Position numbers and translations under genes: made by a program. From Methanosarcina barkeri str. Wiesmoor (GTDB taxonomy: Archaea > Halobacteriota > Methanosarcinia > Methanosarcinales > Methanosarcinaceae), in the NCBI RefSeq assembly GCF_000969985.1, contig NZ_CP009526.1:4030001-4094000 (forward strand): 64,000 nucleotides of DNA, read 5' to 3'. This document shows positions 38,344 to 46,624 of this stretch, piece after piece (within the stretch, counting starts at the first letter, position 1; each line of letters opens with the position of its first letter). The notes below the pieces were generated by a model. It worked only from the letters and a program-made list of their open reading frames with translations. It had not been told where the DNA came from and did not search any database.

Positions 38344-38413
38344 CTACCAAAACTTTCACCATCATTTATTGCCAATAACTTTGGATAAAAATTTCATATT
38401 TGATTTACTGCTT
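38344..38413 (-). pseudogene. C-terminal scrap of a paralogue of the 37048 membrane protein
   Basis: The minus strand reads ESSKSNMKFLSKVIGNK, stop, W, stop, KFW, stop, against EDSKLSMRLLPKVTENKPWWKFW in the intact gene. Two internal stops show decay. Only the last 20 or so codons survive. Confidence 0.7.
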
Positions 38414-38905
38414 TCCAGAATTAAGTTCTGAATATGAACAGCTTACTTTTGTGTTACTTCATTAAGTTAACTTACTTATTCACCCTTCCGGCTTAATTGA
38501 TCTCTAACCAAGTCGACCTGCTTTTTTAAGTATTCAATTCTTACTTACCACAGAACAATTGAATTTAGCATTGGGAACAGGCTTTTCAAACGACAGTATA
38601 TTTATATTAAGCTATTCTTTTAATTGGTAAATTGCTCTTAGATTTGAATTTCCTTTCGTTAGAGAGGCATTACTGTATCACACCATGCAAATACCATACT
38701 AAATAAATACAAATTTTCACTAAAATTTTAAAAAAGTTTGAGACCTCTCCGAAAACCAAAAATTGTCCCGTAATTTAGAGCCTATCCGAAAAGTGGTTAT
38801 CCACTGTAACTTTTACAATAGTAGGATGCAAAGCCAGAATGGATACTCTGATATTATAGACTTATTGTGACTTTTCAACATGCATCATAGACTTTCGGCA
38901 GGCTC
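38414..38905 (+). repeat. Direct repeat A flanking the Mrr gene
   Basis: About 490 bp, clearly related to 39575-40190 on the other side of the nuclease gene. Shared blocks include ATGAACAGCTTACTTTTGTG versus GTGAACTGCTTGCTTTTGTG, CTTCCGGCTTAA(T/C)TGATCTCTA, CAGAACAATTGA, TTTAATT(G/A)GTAA(A/G)TTGC and the terminal MITE-like part. Roughly 70% alike by eye, so an old duplication. Confidence 0.7.
38778..38905 (+). mobile_element. MITE-like element, family 2, copy 1
   Basis: 128 bp with terminal inverted repeats GAGCCTATCCGAAAAGT and ACTTTCGGCAGGCTC and no coding capacity. A related copy lies at 40060-40190 in the matching position of the other direct repeat. Confidence 0.65.
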
Positions 38906-38929
38906 TTAAAAACAGAAGGAAGTAGATTG

Positions 38930-39553
38930 ATGAAAATCGGAAAGAGAGGAAAACGAAGAAAACAACATCACTTTATTACTGAAACATTTAAAATTGTGTT
39001 ATATCTTTTACTAAAATCAATAAAACTACTGTTTAGTCTCCCAATTTACTTACTGAAAGCAATATGGCAACTGTTTAGTTTCTCAATCCACTTACTGAAA
39101 TCATTGTGGTTATTTTTCAGTTTCTTAATCCACTTACCGCATAGGTTTGTAAAACAAATTTTTAAAAAACCACCAAAACTAGAACTACCCACATTAGCCG
39201 AAATTGATGAAATGGATGGATACAAATTTGAAGAATTTATGAAATACGTTTATGAACAACTAGGATATTCAGTCTATCACACTCCATTTTCAGGTGATCA
39301 GGGTGCAGACCTTATTCTAACGTCAAAAAGAAAAACAAAAATCGCTGTTCAGGTCAAACGATACTCGGGTAAGGTATCAAACAGTGCAGTACAGGAAGTT
39401 GTAGCTGCAAAAGGTTTTTACAAATGCACCGAAGGTATAGTAGTTACGAATAGTTATTTTACCGATTCTGCCAAACAATTAGCTGAAGCGAATCTTATTG
39501 ATTTAGTTGATAGAAATGGACTTGAAAAGCTGATTAATACTATCCCGAGTTAA
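38930..39553 (+). CDS. Membrane-anchored Mrr-type restriction endonuclease
   Basis: 207 residues from ATG 38930, which has AAGGA upstream. A basic N-terminus is followed by three tandem copies of a 16-residue hydrophobic unit (LLKSIKLLFSLPIYL, LLKAIWQLFSFSIHL, LLKSLWLFFSFLIHL; about residues 28-71), then a PD-(D/E)XK domain of the Mrr/type IV kind: E102/E103 in YKFEEFM, D128 in DQGADLIL, Q142 and K144 in VQVKRY. These are the catalytic residues of nucleases that cut modified DNA. The membrane or amphipathic repeat anchor suggests action at the cell envelope, for example on incoming DNA (inference). The gene sits alone between diverged direct repeats. Confidence 0.85.
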   Translation: MKIGKRGKRRKQHHFITETFKIVLYLLLKSIKLLFSLPIYLLKAIWQLFSFSIHLLKSLWLFFSFLIHLPHRFVKQIFKKPPKLELPTLAEIDEMDGYKFEEFMKYVYEQLGYSVYHTPFSGDQGADLILTSKRKTKIAVQVKRYSGKVSNSAVQEVVAAKGFYKCTEGIVVTNSYFTDSAKQLAEANLIDLVDRNGLEKLINTIPS

Positions 39554-39574
39554 ACTTTGAAAGTGGACCAGGAT

Positions 39575-40190
39575 TTTAATGTGAACTGCTTGCTTTTGTG
39601 TGACTTCGCTAAGCTGGCTATCTGGTCATTCTTCCGGCTTAACTGATCTCTATTAATATATCTGTTTTCTCAGGTTTTCAATTCTTATTTGCTACAGAAC
39701 AATTGAGATTGGAAAAGCATAGTTAGAGAAAAAATAATTAAGAAGTAAGAGAATTTTCCACTGGATACATATTATCAGAATTCCATCACAGTTTATTATT
39801 TTTATGTAGTAATGTTGAATATAATCATTTCAAATGATATGATATTTATATTAAATTGATCATTTAATTAGTAAGTTGCCTCAAATTTGAGTTACCTTTC
39901 ACTAGAAAGGTATATACTTGCTGGATCACGAAGAGTTTATGCTAAAAAGAGATATCATATACAAAAAATAGATATTTCATACTAAAAAGAGGCAAATCTT
40001 GTAGAAATTTAAACAGAACCCGAGAATTTCATGAAAACAAAAAATCATCCCGCGATTTAGAGTCCATACGGAAAGTAGTTATCTACTGTTATTTTGAAAA
40101 TGTAAAAAATATAAAGCCGGGATAGATACACAAATATTTAGACCAATTATAATTATTATAACATCCGATTACTGACTTTTCGGATAGCTC
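39575..40190 (+). repeat. Direct repeat B flanking the Mrr gene
   Basis: About 615 bp homologous to 38414-38905, longer because of an AT-rich insertion at about 39725-39850. It ends in the same type of MITE-like element. Confidence 0.7.
40060..40190 (+). mobile_element. MITE-like element, family 2, copy 2
   Basis: 131 bp from GAGTCCATACGGAAAGTAG to CTTTTCGGATAGCTC; the interior (ATAAAGCCGGGATAGATAC) matches ATGCAAAGCCAGAATGGATAC of copy 1. Confidence 0.6.
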
Positions 40191-40242
40191 TATTATCGAA
40201 TAGATCTAAATCAATATCCGTTACTCTTGCTAATGGTACTAA

Positions 40243-40309
40243 TATTCAATAATAGTTAAGGCATAATTCAATAATAGTTAAGGCATAATTCAATAATAGT
40301 TAAGGCATA
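40243..40309 (+). repeat. 22-bp triple tandem repeat
   Basis: Three perfect copies of ATTCAATAATAGTTAAGGCA plus TA, just upstream of the small membrane-peptide gene. Confidence 0.9.
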
Positions 40310-40346
40310 TGATTACATAGCCAAAGATTTTGTGGAGATGGACTAA

Positions 40347-40484
40347 GTGAACCCGCTACGGTTAGAAAAAAAAATAGACGTGCTTAAAAAAGCAATAAAC
40401 CCATTTACCGTTATATTTTGGATATTTGCATCTGTGACTGTAGCCCTTACGTTGCTGGTATTGAAACGAAAGAAGTCACCCTGA
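40347..40484 (+). CDS. Small single-pass membrane protein
   Basis: 45 residues, GTG start with GGAG about 8 bases upstream. A charged N-terminus (NPLRLEKKIDVLKKAINP) is followed by one strong hydrophobic helix (FTVIFWIFASVTVALTLLVL, about 19-38) and a basic end (KRKKSP). The helix with basic flanks looks like a genuine small membrane protein. Function and family are unknown. It is too short for usual gene calling. Confidence 0.5.
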   Translation: MNPLRLEKKIDVLKKAINPFTVIFWIFASVTVALTLLVLKRKKSP

Positions 40485-40864
40485 TGAAAAACAATTTCAT
40501 TTTTTCTTTAATTTCCTCTCCTTTCCTTTTTATCCTGAAAATTATGCCCTGCAGCCTCCAGGCATGAGCCCGGCACCAAGATAAAATCAATATATAGAGG
40601 CTTTTTCACTTTGTGTTTTTTTGGCAAAAATCCTTAACATCAATTATCCCGATATGAGTAATTGAACTCAGCTATTAGTGCTTTTCATTCAGTATTTACA
40701 GATCCATAAGGACATAATCAGAAATCAAAAATTTGCAAATCTGGATATAAATCTGGACATTTTTGTTAGATCATACTAACACTCTTCCAATAATATTATA
40801 TTAATAGTATTTTAATACGGTTTGCAGAAAAAAAATTCTTCAACCGCTTAAAGCCCTTGAATAC
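40485..40864. other. Intergenic, 380 bp
   Basis: Between the small membrane-protein gene and the coiled-coil gene (convergent). T-rich near 40495-40520, probably a termination signal. Nothing else is recognised. Confidence 0.4.
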
Positions 40865-41242
40865 TTAACCTGACTTACTCGATCTGCTTTTTCTTAATTC
40901 TTCTCGGATCTCTGCCAGTTTACCGCGAGTAGAATTATATTCATTTTTTAGATTTTCGATATCTGTTGGTACAGTTTTCATCCTTGCATCTACCAGTTCC
41001 CTCATTTGTTCGTTTTCGATCTCGTCCGATAATTTGCAGCTTAAGTCTTCTTTAATTCGCCCTACCTCTTCAAGATATTCATCGAATTTATCTACCAATT
41101 CTGTCAACTTTAATTCTCTGGCTACAGCTTCCAGGCTCTCTAATTCATCTATCAGAGCGTCCGCACTCCTATCCAGGTCATTCATTTTCTGTTCCAGCCT
41201 GGTTAATCTTGACATTACATCCTGCTCAGCTAATTCGGACAA
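40865..41242 (-). CDS. Coiled-coil protein of unknown function
   Basis: 125 residues, almost entirely heptad-like helix (SRLTRLEQKMNDLDRSADAL; LIDELESLEAVARELK; LKNEYNSTRGKLAEIREELR). TTG start behind GGGGGG at 7 bases. No enzymatic motif, signal peptide or membrane segment. Probably an oligomerising or scaffolding protein. Confidence 0.65.
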   Translation of the reverse strand: MSELAEQDVMSRLTRLEQKMNDLDRSADALIDELESLEAVARELKLTELVDKFDEYLEEVGRIKEDLSCKLSDEIENEQMRELVDARMKTVPTDIENLKNEYNSTRGKLAEIREELRKSRSSKSG

Positions 41243-41307
41243 TATATTTCCCCCCTTAAATTGAACAATAATTATATTATTAGCAATATGGACCTTAAAA
41301 CCCCTGT

Positions 41308-42672
41308 TTATCTATTAACAACAACAGTTTTTATATTCACAAATTCCCTGAGCCCATAGTGTGAGAGTTCTCGCCCCACCCCGGATTTTTTAGTCCCGCC
41401 AAAAGGAAGCCTCGGATCGGATTTGATCATTCCGTTGATAGATACAGACCCGGATTTTATTCTTTTTGCCAGCCTTTCAGCCCTATCCAGATCTCCTGAC
41501 CAGATTTTCGCCCCGAGCCCATACTCGGTGGAGTTTGCAATCGCCACGGCTTCATTCTCATCCTTTACCGTGATCACCGGGGCAATTGGCCCGAAAATTT
41601 CAGTCCTGCACACTTCCATATCCGTACTGGCTGCAGGAATGATGGTCGGCCTGAAGAAGAACCCCTTTTTATGTTCTTCTCCGTAAACGTGAGGTTTTGC
41701 ACCTTTCTTTTTTGCATCTTTTAATACTCGCTCAAGACTCCCGAGGAATTCCTTCTTTGCAAGAGGCCCAATATCGGTTTTCTCATCCATGGGATCTCCG
41801 ATTTTCAGTTCCTTCACTTTGAATTCAAACGACTCGATAAAATCCATAACGATATCTTCTACGACAATCAATCGTTTGGCAGCAGTACAACTTTGTCCGG
41901 CATTTAGAAAACGGGACTTTACAGCTGCCTGAGCAGCCCTCTCGATGTTAGCATCCTCAAGAACTATGAAAGGGTCCGAGCCCCCAAGCTCCAGTACTAC
42001 AGGTTTGATACCTCGCCCTGCAAGTTTTCCGATTTTCGAGCCTGCGCCCACGCTGCCTGTGAACGAAATCCCGTCCACCAGCTCTTCTTTAAGAATCTGC
42101 ATGGCAGTTTTTGAGTCAATTAACAGAGTATTGAAAACGTTTTCAGGAAATCCGGCCTCAAGGAGGATATTTTCGATTTCCAGCGCCGATTTTGGCACAT
42201 TTGAAGCGTGCTTGAGCACACAGACATTTCCTGCACACATCGCAGGTATTGCAAACCTGAAAACCTGCCAGAAAGGAAAATTCCAGGGCATGATCCCGAA
42301 AATCACTCCCAGAGGTTCAAAGGTTACATAACTTTTCTCAGTTCCTATATCTACAATTTCGTCTTTCAGGAGTTCAGTCGAGTTCTCTGCATAATAATCA
42401 CAGAGCTGGGCGCATTTCTGAACCTCGTTCTTGGACTGCCTTACAGGTTTCCCCATTTCTTTTGTAATAATTTCAGCATAAGTATCGGTACTCTCCCGAA
42501 GAATTTCGGCAGCAGTTTTGAAATGTTTCGCCTTTTCCTCTACAGGCAGTGAATCCCATAAGGAAAAAGCAGTTCTGGATTTCTCAATACGGGCTCTGCA
42601 TTCCCCGATAGAAAAGGAATCATAAGCCCAGTTTATTTTTTCCGTATAAGGGTTAATGGATTTAAGTTTCAT
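41308..42672 (-). CDS. NAD(P)-dependent aldehyde dehydrogenase (succinate-semialdehyde type)
   Basis: 454 residues from ATG 42672 with GGGGAAGAG upstream; the TTG at 42684 is less likely. It oxidises an aldehyde to the acid. Motifs: PWNFPFWQVFR (cofactor fold), FTGSVGAGSKIG, catalytic Glu in LELGGSDP, catalytic Cys in NAGQSCTAAKR, and the end PFGGTKKSGVGRELS. Closest in pattern to GabD/Sad-type succinate-semialdehyde dehydrogenases; the true substrate is uncertain, since such genes in methanogens may detoxify aldehydes. Confidence 0.92.
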   Translation of the reverse strand: MKLKSINPYTEKINWAYDSFSIGECRARIEKSRTAFSLWDSLPVEEKAKHFKTAAEILRESTDTYAEIITKEMGKPVRQSKNEVQKCAQLCDYYAENSTELLKDEIVDIGTEKSYVTFEPLGVIFGIMPWNFPFWQVFRFAIPAMCAGNVCVLKHASNVPKSALEIENILLEAGFPENVFNTLLIDSKTAMQILKEELVDGISFTGSVGAGSKIGKLAGRGIKPVVLELGGSDPFIVLEDANIERAAQAAVKSRFLNAGQSCTAAKRLIVVEDIVMDFIESFEFKVKELKIGDPMDEKTDIGPLAKKEFLGSLERVLKDAKKKGAKPHVYGEEHKKGFFFRPTIIPAASTDMEVCRTEIFGPIAPVITVKDENEAVAIANSTEYGLGAKIWSGDLDRAERLAKRIKSGSVSINGMIKSDPRLPFGGTKKSGVGRELSHYGLREFVNIKTVVVNR

Positions 42673-42684
42673 ACTCTTCCCCAA

Positions 42685-43007
42685 AAAAGAGTTATTAGTA
42701 GTATTGAGATTTCCAGTATTATAAATTAAGGAGAAATAAAATTAGGAGAGGGAGAAATATGTTAAATTTGAGCTGTAGATATTTTATGGGAAAAGGCTGC
42801 CTGTCTATTCAAATAAACTCGTGTAGAATTTGCAGTTTCTACTTAGGGACCTCGGTATGATGGTTATATATTTTTTCAGATATTTTCTCGCGAGTATTTA
42901 GAGGGAGAAATACCAAAGACATATTCTCACATACCCTCTCACACCCTCTCACACCCTCTCACACACCCTAAGAAAATTTATATTGAATTGGTTTCATACA
43001 GGAAAGT
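42685..43007. promoter_or_regulatory. Divergent promoter region of the dehydrogenase and aerolysin-like genes
   Basis: Contains a CACACCCTCT tandem at about 42930-42967, then AAAATTTATATTG at about 42973-42985, a good archaeal TATA box placed to start transcription only a few bases before the ATG at 43008. No gene. Confidence 0.5.
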
Positions 43008-43895
43008 ATGGGAATTGAAATCAGCATAAAGGCGGGTGCAGACGCAGCAACTTCAAACGTCAGCGCTTCGGGAAGTGTACAGCACATTATCACAGATAAA
43101 GAGAGAAAGACATTTGACATTGAAGATGCAGGTCTTAAAAGTGCAGTTGAAAAGTATTTCGGAAAGAAACCTAATGATGCTTATCTTCACAGCCCTACTC
43201 CCTGGGATGACCTCTACAAAACATACGGCTGGAGTGAGGTTCAGACGATACTGGATGTCAAGAGCGCAAAAATAACTGAGATCACTTCAGAACCAGTAAT
43301 AGTGGCAACCAAGAAATTCGTCAATAGCAGCTCAAAGAAAGCCACTTTCGATGCCAGCATTTCGGACCAGGTAACCAATACCACGGAGAGCAACTGGTCT
43401 CAGACGGACACAATCGATGTAGGGCAGAAGATTACATATGATGTCAGCTTCCTGGGGGCCGGTGGAGGAGGAGAAACCTCAATGTCTTACAGCCATTCCT
43501 GGGGGCAAGGCGGATCTGAAAGCAAAAGCATTACAGTCGGCTCAAGCTCAGGAGTAAGTGTAGAATTGGAACCTGGCGAGTCAATTGAAGCTGTACTGTC
43601 AGCAAGCCGAGGTGTAATGAAGGTGAGGATTGTTTACATGGCCCATCTAACAGGCAGTACAGCTGTCAATTATAACCCGACTTACAAAGACCACCATTTC
43701 TGGTCTCTTCCTATTACTGGCGTTATGAGTGCTGCCAGTCTCTCGACTAACAGAGAATTTACAGAAGACATCGAGATAGGCTACTACTCAGACGCAAAAA
43801 TAGAACTAAGAAATCCGCAGGGTCAATTAAAGGCAACATTTTTGGTGGCTAATAAACCCGCAGTTGAAAAAGTACCAATTAAAACAGCAGTTTAA
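43008..43895 (+). CDS. Aerolysin-type pore-forming protein (ETX/MTX2-like)
   Basis: 295 residues with no signal peptide. The C-terminal two thirds have the alternating Ser/Thr-rich beta pattern of aerolysin-fold beta-pore formers: VTNTTESNWSQTDTIDVG, KITYDVSFLGAGGGGETSMS, YSHSWGQGGSESKSITVGSS, then VELEPGESIEAVLSASRGVMKVRIVYMAHLTG. The N-terminal 90 residues (with SPTPWDDLYKTYGWSEVQ) are a separate small domain. I recognise the pattern from the ETX/MTX2 and related fungal/animal families, not from a search. Export would need lysis or a non-classical path. Roles in predation, competition or stress are open. Confidence 0.65.
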   Translation: MGIEISIKAGADAATSNVSASGSVQHIITDKERKTFDIEDAGLKSAVEKYFGKKPNDAYLHSPTPWDDLYKTYGWSEVQTILDVKSAKITEITSEPVIVATKKFVNSSSKKATFDASISDQVTNTTESNWSQTDTIDVGQKITYDVSFLGAGGGGETSMSYSHSWGQGGSESKSITVGSSSGVSVELEPGESIEAVLSASRGVMKVRIVYMAHLTGSTAVNYNPTYKDHHFWSLPITGVMSAASLSTNREFTEDIEIGYYSDAKIELRNPQGQLKATFLVANKPAVEKVPIKTAV

Positions 43896-44050
43896 ATGCA
43901 TATAAAGTGCAGACCTGGCAGTGAACATTATAGAGTTCATGCAGTTGAACTTAAACGAAAATGGAAAACACTCAAGAGCAAGTGTCAGTAATTATAATAA
44001 GATTGGATATGCCCTGATTTTATCGCTCAACTGCGTAAGCTCTATATAAG

Positions 44051-44590
44051 TTAATTCAAGATACCATTTTTCCAGAAAAAGCTTTTTTCAGGCTTTCTCT
44101 CGAATTTTTCGAATATACTCGGATAAAGTGCAGGGTACTTTGCTTCTTTAAGAGAGATACAGAACATCCTTTCCGGATAAGAGGAGTCTCCACCAAATCC
44201 GATGACAACAAAGAAAGGAAGCTTCTTTTCTCTCGCAAAGCCCTGATAACGTTTTAATTGTTGAGGGTTGGACCAATGGAGTTTACCCTCAAAAAGGCTG
44301 GACCTGAACTTGCATTCAACGCAAAAAACTTCGTCTTTTGGGAGATAACGGACAATAAGATCCGGACCGGTATCCGATTCCACAAATCTGTCATGCTTAC
44401 GCATAATGTCTGTACTCCATTGCACAATCGAGAAATATTTATTGTCAAAAAGGTTCACAACATATTTTTCAAAATCATTTCCCATTTCTACGGATTCGTC
44501 TTCTTTTAAGACTTCAGCCACTCTTTTAAGTTTGCCAATAAGTCCCGTAATATCCCCCCATACAGTGTATATAAACAAATTATGTTTCAT
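44051..44590 (-). CDS. PD-(D/E)XK nuclease-like protein
   Basis: About 179 residues. The core EKYVVNLFDN...GPDLIVRYLPKDEVFCVECKFRS is the restriction-endonuclease fold: Asp in GPDLIV, E-x-K in VECKFR, with an early Glu in FEKYV. The end (PERMFCISLKEAKYPALYP...FFWKNGILN) is shared with the broken copy next to it. The start is unclear: ATG 44590 has no ribosome site and a TATA-like TATATTTTAAAATA overlaps it, so the internal MGNDFEKY (44485) may be used. The role is probably DNA cleavage or repair, or defence; no methylase is nearby. Confidence 0.7.
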   Translation of the reverse strand: MKHNLFIYTVWGDITGLIGKLKRVAEVLKEDESVEMGNDFEKYVVNLFDNKYFSIVQWSTDIMRKHDRFVESDTGPDLIVRYLPKDEVFCVECKFRSSLFEGKLHWSNPQQLKRYQGFAREKKLPFFVVIGFGGDSSYPERMFCISLKEAKYPALYPSIFEKFERKPEKSFFWKNGILN

Positions 44591-44599
44591 TATTTTAAA

Positions 44600-44745
44600 A
44601 TATATCGTCAGTTCCCACACGCAGTTCCTACACGCAGTTCCCACAAAATATGTTTCTTTCTTCTTTAGTTTTTAGCCGTTGCCTGTTATTCAGCAATTAA
44701 CCTGTTATTCGGCAATTAACTGTTATTCAGCAATTATTTACTGAT
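44600..44745. repeat. Short tandem repeats before the nuclease gene
   Basis: CAGTTCC(C/T)ACACG copies at about 44610-44648 and three copies of GTTATTC(A/G)GCAATTAAC at about 44688-44740. Confidence 0.7.
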
Positions 44746-44860
44746 TCTGCCGCCTCAGGAAGTTGACAGGAAAATTAGAAAATTAAGTAAGAGGAGGAAA
44801 TTAAACCATTAAAATTATTTAAATATCCCTTTTGAAATTACTTCAATATCCTGTTTGAAA

Positions 44861-45185
44861 TTATTTCAATATCCCGTTTTTCCAGAAGAATTTCTTTTTT
44901 GAGTTACGTTTGAATTTCTCAACAAGCTCTGTAGAAGGTGCAGGGTACTTTGCCTCTTTTAGGGAAATACAGAACATTCTTTCAGGTCTTCTGGCTTTAC
45001 CGCCAAATCCTATCACAACATAGAACAGGATCTCATTGTCTTTTGCAAAACATCTGTATTTTCCAAGCTGTTTGGGTACTGACCACTGGAGCTTACCTTT
45101 GAAGAGTTTGGATCTGAATTTGCATTCAACACAAAAATTTCATTTGCAGGCTTGTAATTTTTCCAGGAATTCTTCCGGAAAACCT
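44861..45185 (-). pseudogene. Truncated, frameshifted copy of the PD-(D/E)XK nuclease
   Basis: The minus strand reads KPANEIF, then after one missing base in a T run CVECKFRSKLFKGKLQWSVP and onward to PERMFCISLKEAKYPAP and FFWKNGILK, stop at 44861. It matches the neighbour at 44051-44590 but lacks the first half including the catalytic Asp. A tandem duplication that decayed. Confidence 0.8.
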
Positions 45186-45277
45186 TAATCTAAAAAAAAG
45201 AATATACTATATTGGGGATAAATTAAAAACTTATTAAAAATAATCAAAACTGGATAAAAGTACAAGGTTTTACGCCT

Positions 45278-46282
45278 ATGGGGAAAGGGCCGAGAAATTA
45301 CGAGGAGAAACTGATAACTCCGGAACAAGCAGTCGAGCTTATGGAAGAGGGATGGAGGCGAGCAGACCTGCACGTTCATACAACCTGTTCCTTTGATGTG
45401 CTTCCTGTAAGAGACCTGCACCCTGAGAGCCTTTATGAGAAGGCTCTAAAGATGGGAATGGATTACGTGACATTTACAGACCATGATACCATTGATGCAT
45501 ATGAAATCCTCGGATGGGATCGTGAAAAGCTTGTCCCTGGGGTTGAAATAAGTATATATGACCCGGAATTTGCAGGGCATTCACTTCATATTAACGTTTT
45601 TGAGCTTGACAGGGAAGAGTTCTTTGAGCTCATGGAAATTACGGAAATCGAACACGACCTGAGGAGCTTTATTAAATACCTCAGGCGGCATAAACTTCCT
45701 TTTATTTACAACCATCCTTTCTGGTTTGAGTTTCACAGTGAACCTAATCCGTCTTCAGTCCCCAGGCTAGCAAAACTTTTCCCTGTACTGGAGTACAATA
45801 TGCACGAACTCAAGCAGAAAAACGAACTTACAATTGCTCTTGCGGAAAAACTTGGCAAAGGTATTGCCGCGACAACCGACACTCATACAGGAAGAATTGG
45901 TAAAGTATACACCCTTGCAAAAGGAGATAATTTCAATGAATTTTTCAAAAACGTAGCGCAGGGAAAAAGTTACATCGTTCCCGAAGATCTTACCAGAGAG
46001 CTTTTGATCGACGAAATGAATACCTGGATAGATCTGATTTTTGAAAAAAGCCAGAAAAACAGGGACGTAGAAAGCTACCTTACTGGGATAAAATCTCTGG
46101 ATACAATGGTCAAGATTTCTAGAAGTGAGCTATTAAATTACTCTCCGAAACTTAACAGAACTGCAATGAACCTGCTCTATATGATCTCAAATACAGGGCT
46201 TCCTGCATCAGTTTACATTCATTCGGCAGAGAATCTGGCAAGGGAAATTGAAAGACAGATTGAAATCGAGAAACAAAATTAA
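45278..46282 (+). CDS. PHP-domain metal-dependent phosphoesterase
   Basis: 334 residues. The PHP motifs are present: RADLHVHTTCSFDV (about 30), FTDHDTIDAYEI, PGVEIS, YNHPFWFEFH and the final TTDTHTGRIGKV. These bind three metals and hydrolyse phosphoesters; standalone PHP proteins act as histidinol phosphatases, RNases or nucleotidases, and this one has no histidine gene nearby. A helical C-terminus (about 240-334) is of unknown role. Start at the ATG without a clear ribosome site. Confidence 0.85.
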   Translation: MGKGPRNYEEKLITPEQAVELMEEGWRRADLHVHTTCSFDVLPVRDLHPESLYEKALKMGMDYVTFTDHDTIDAYEILGWDREKLVPGVEISIYDPEFAGHSLHINVFELDREEFFELMEITEIEHDLRSFIKYLRRHKLPFIYNHPFWFEFHSEPNPSSVPRLAKLFPVLEYNMHELKQKNELTIALAEKLGKGIAATTDTHTGRIGKVYTLAKGDNFNEFFKNVAQGKSYIVPEDLTRELLIDEMNTWIDLIFEKSQKNRDVESYLTGIKSLDTMVKISRSELLNYSPKLNRTAMNLLYMISNTGLPASVYIHSAENLAREIERQIEIEKQN

Positions 46283-46624
46283 AAGTGCGGTTTTCATTTT
46301 TTTAATGACTTGAATTAGCCTGCATAAAAAGAGCTTTCCCCAGTCTATTTTTTGGATAAGTAAATATCAAAAAGTTTATATTATGAAATTGTTTAAATTA
46401 TTTAGCATAAAAAATTAATTATTAGTATTATTTTTAACTACTATCTAAGATATTATTGTTAATAGTTACTATGATGGGAAAAGTTCCCGATTCGAAGATT
46501 AGGAATGTTACTCAAGATGTAATTGGGATCTGTAGGAATATTTACAGCCTGTAAACATATTTGCAGTCTGTAGGAATGTTTTTGAAACCTGGATGATAAG
46601 AGCTCAAAAAGGGGAAAGCAGTAG
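46283..46624. other. Intergenic, 342 bp
   Basis: AT-rich (46370-46470), the probable promoter region of the ABC transporter genes. No gene or repeat apart from a GTAGGAATATTT(A/G)CAG(C/T)CTG duplication at about 46530-46580. Confidence 0.4.

Larger units (their letters stand above)
38044..38929. other. Intergenic before the Mrr gene
   Basis: 886 bp with no intact gene. It holds the scrap at 38344-38413 and the first direct repeat (38414-38905), whose end is a MITE-like element stopping about 25 bp before the Mrr start codon; the Mrr promoter must therefore lie in the repeat. The part at 38090-38340 has no recognised content. Confidence 0.5.
39554..40346. other. Intergenic after the Mrr gene
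   Basis: 793 bp with the second direct repeat, its MITE-like end and a 22-bp triple repeat. No gene seen. Confidence 0.5.
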
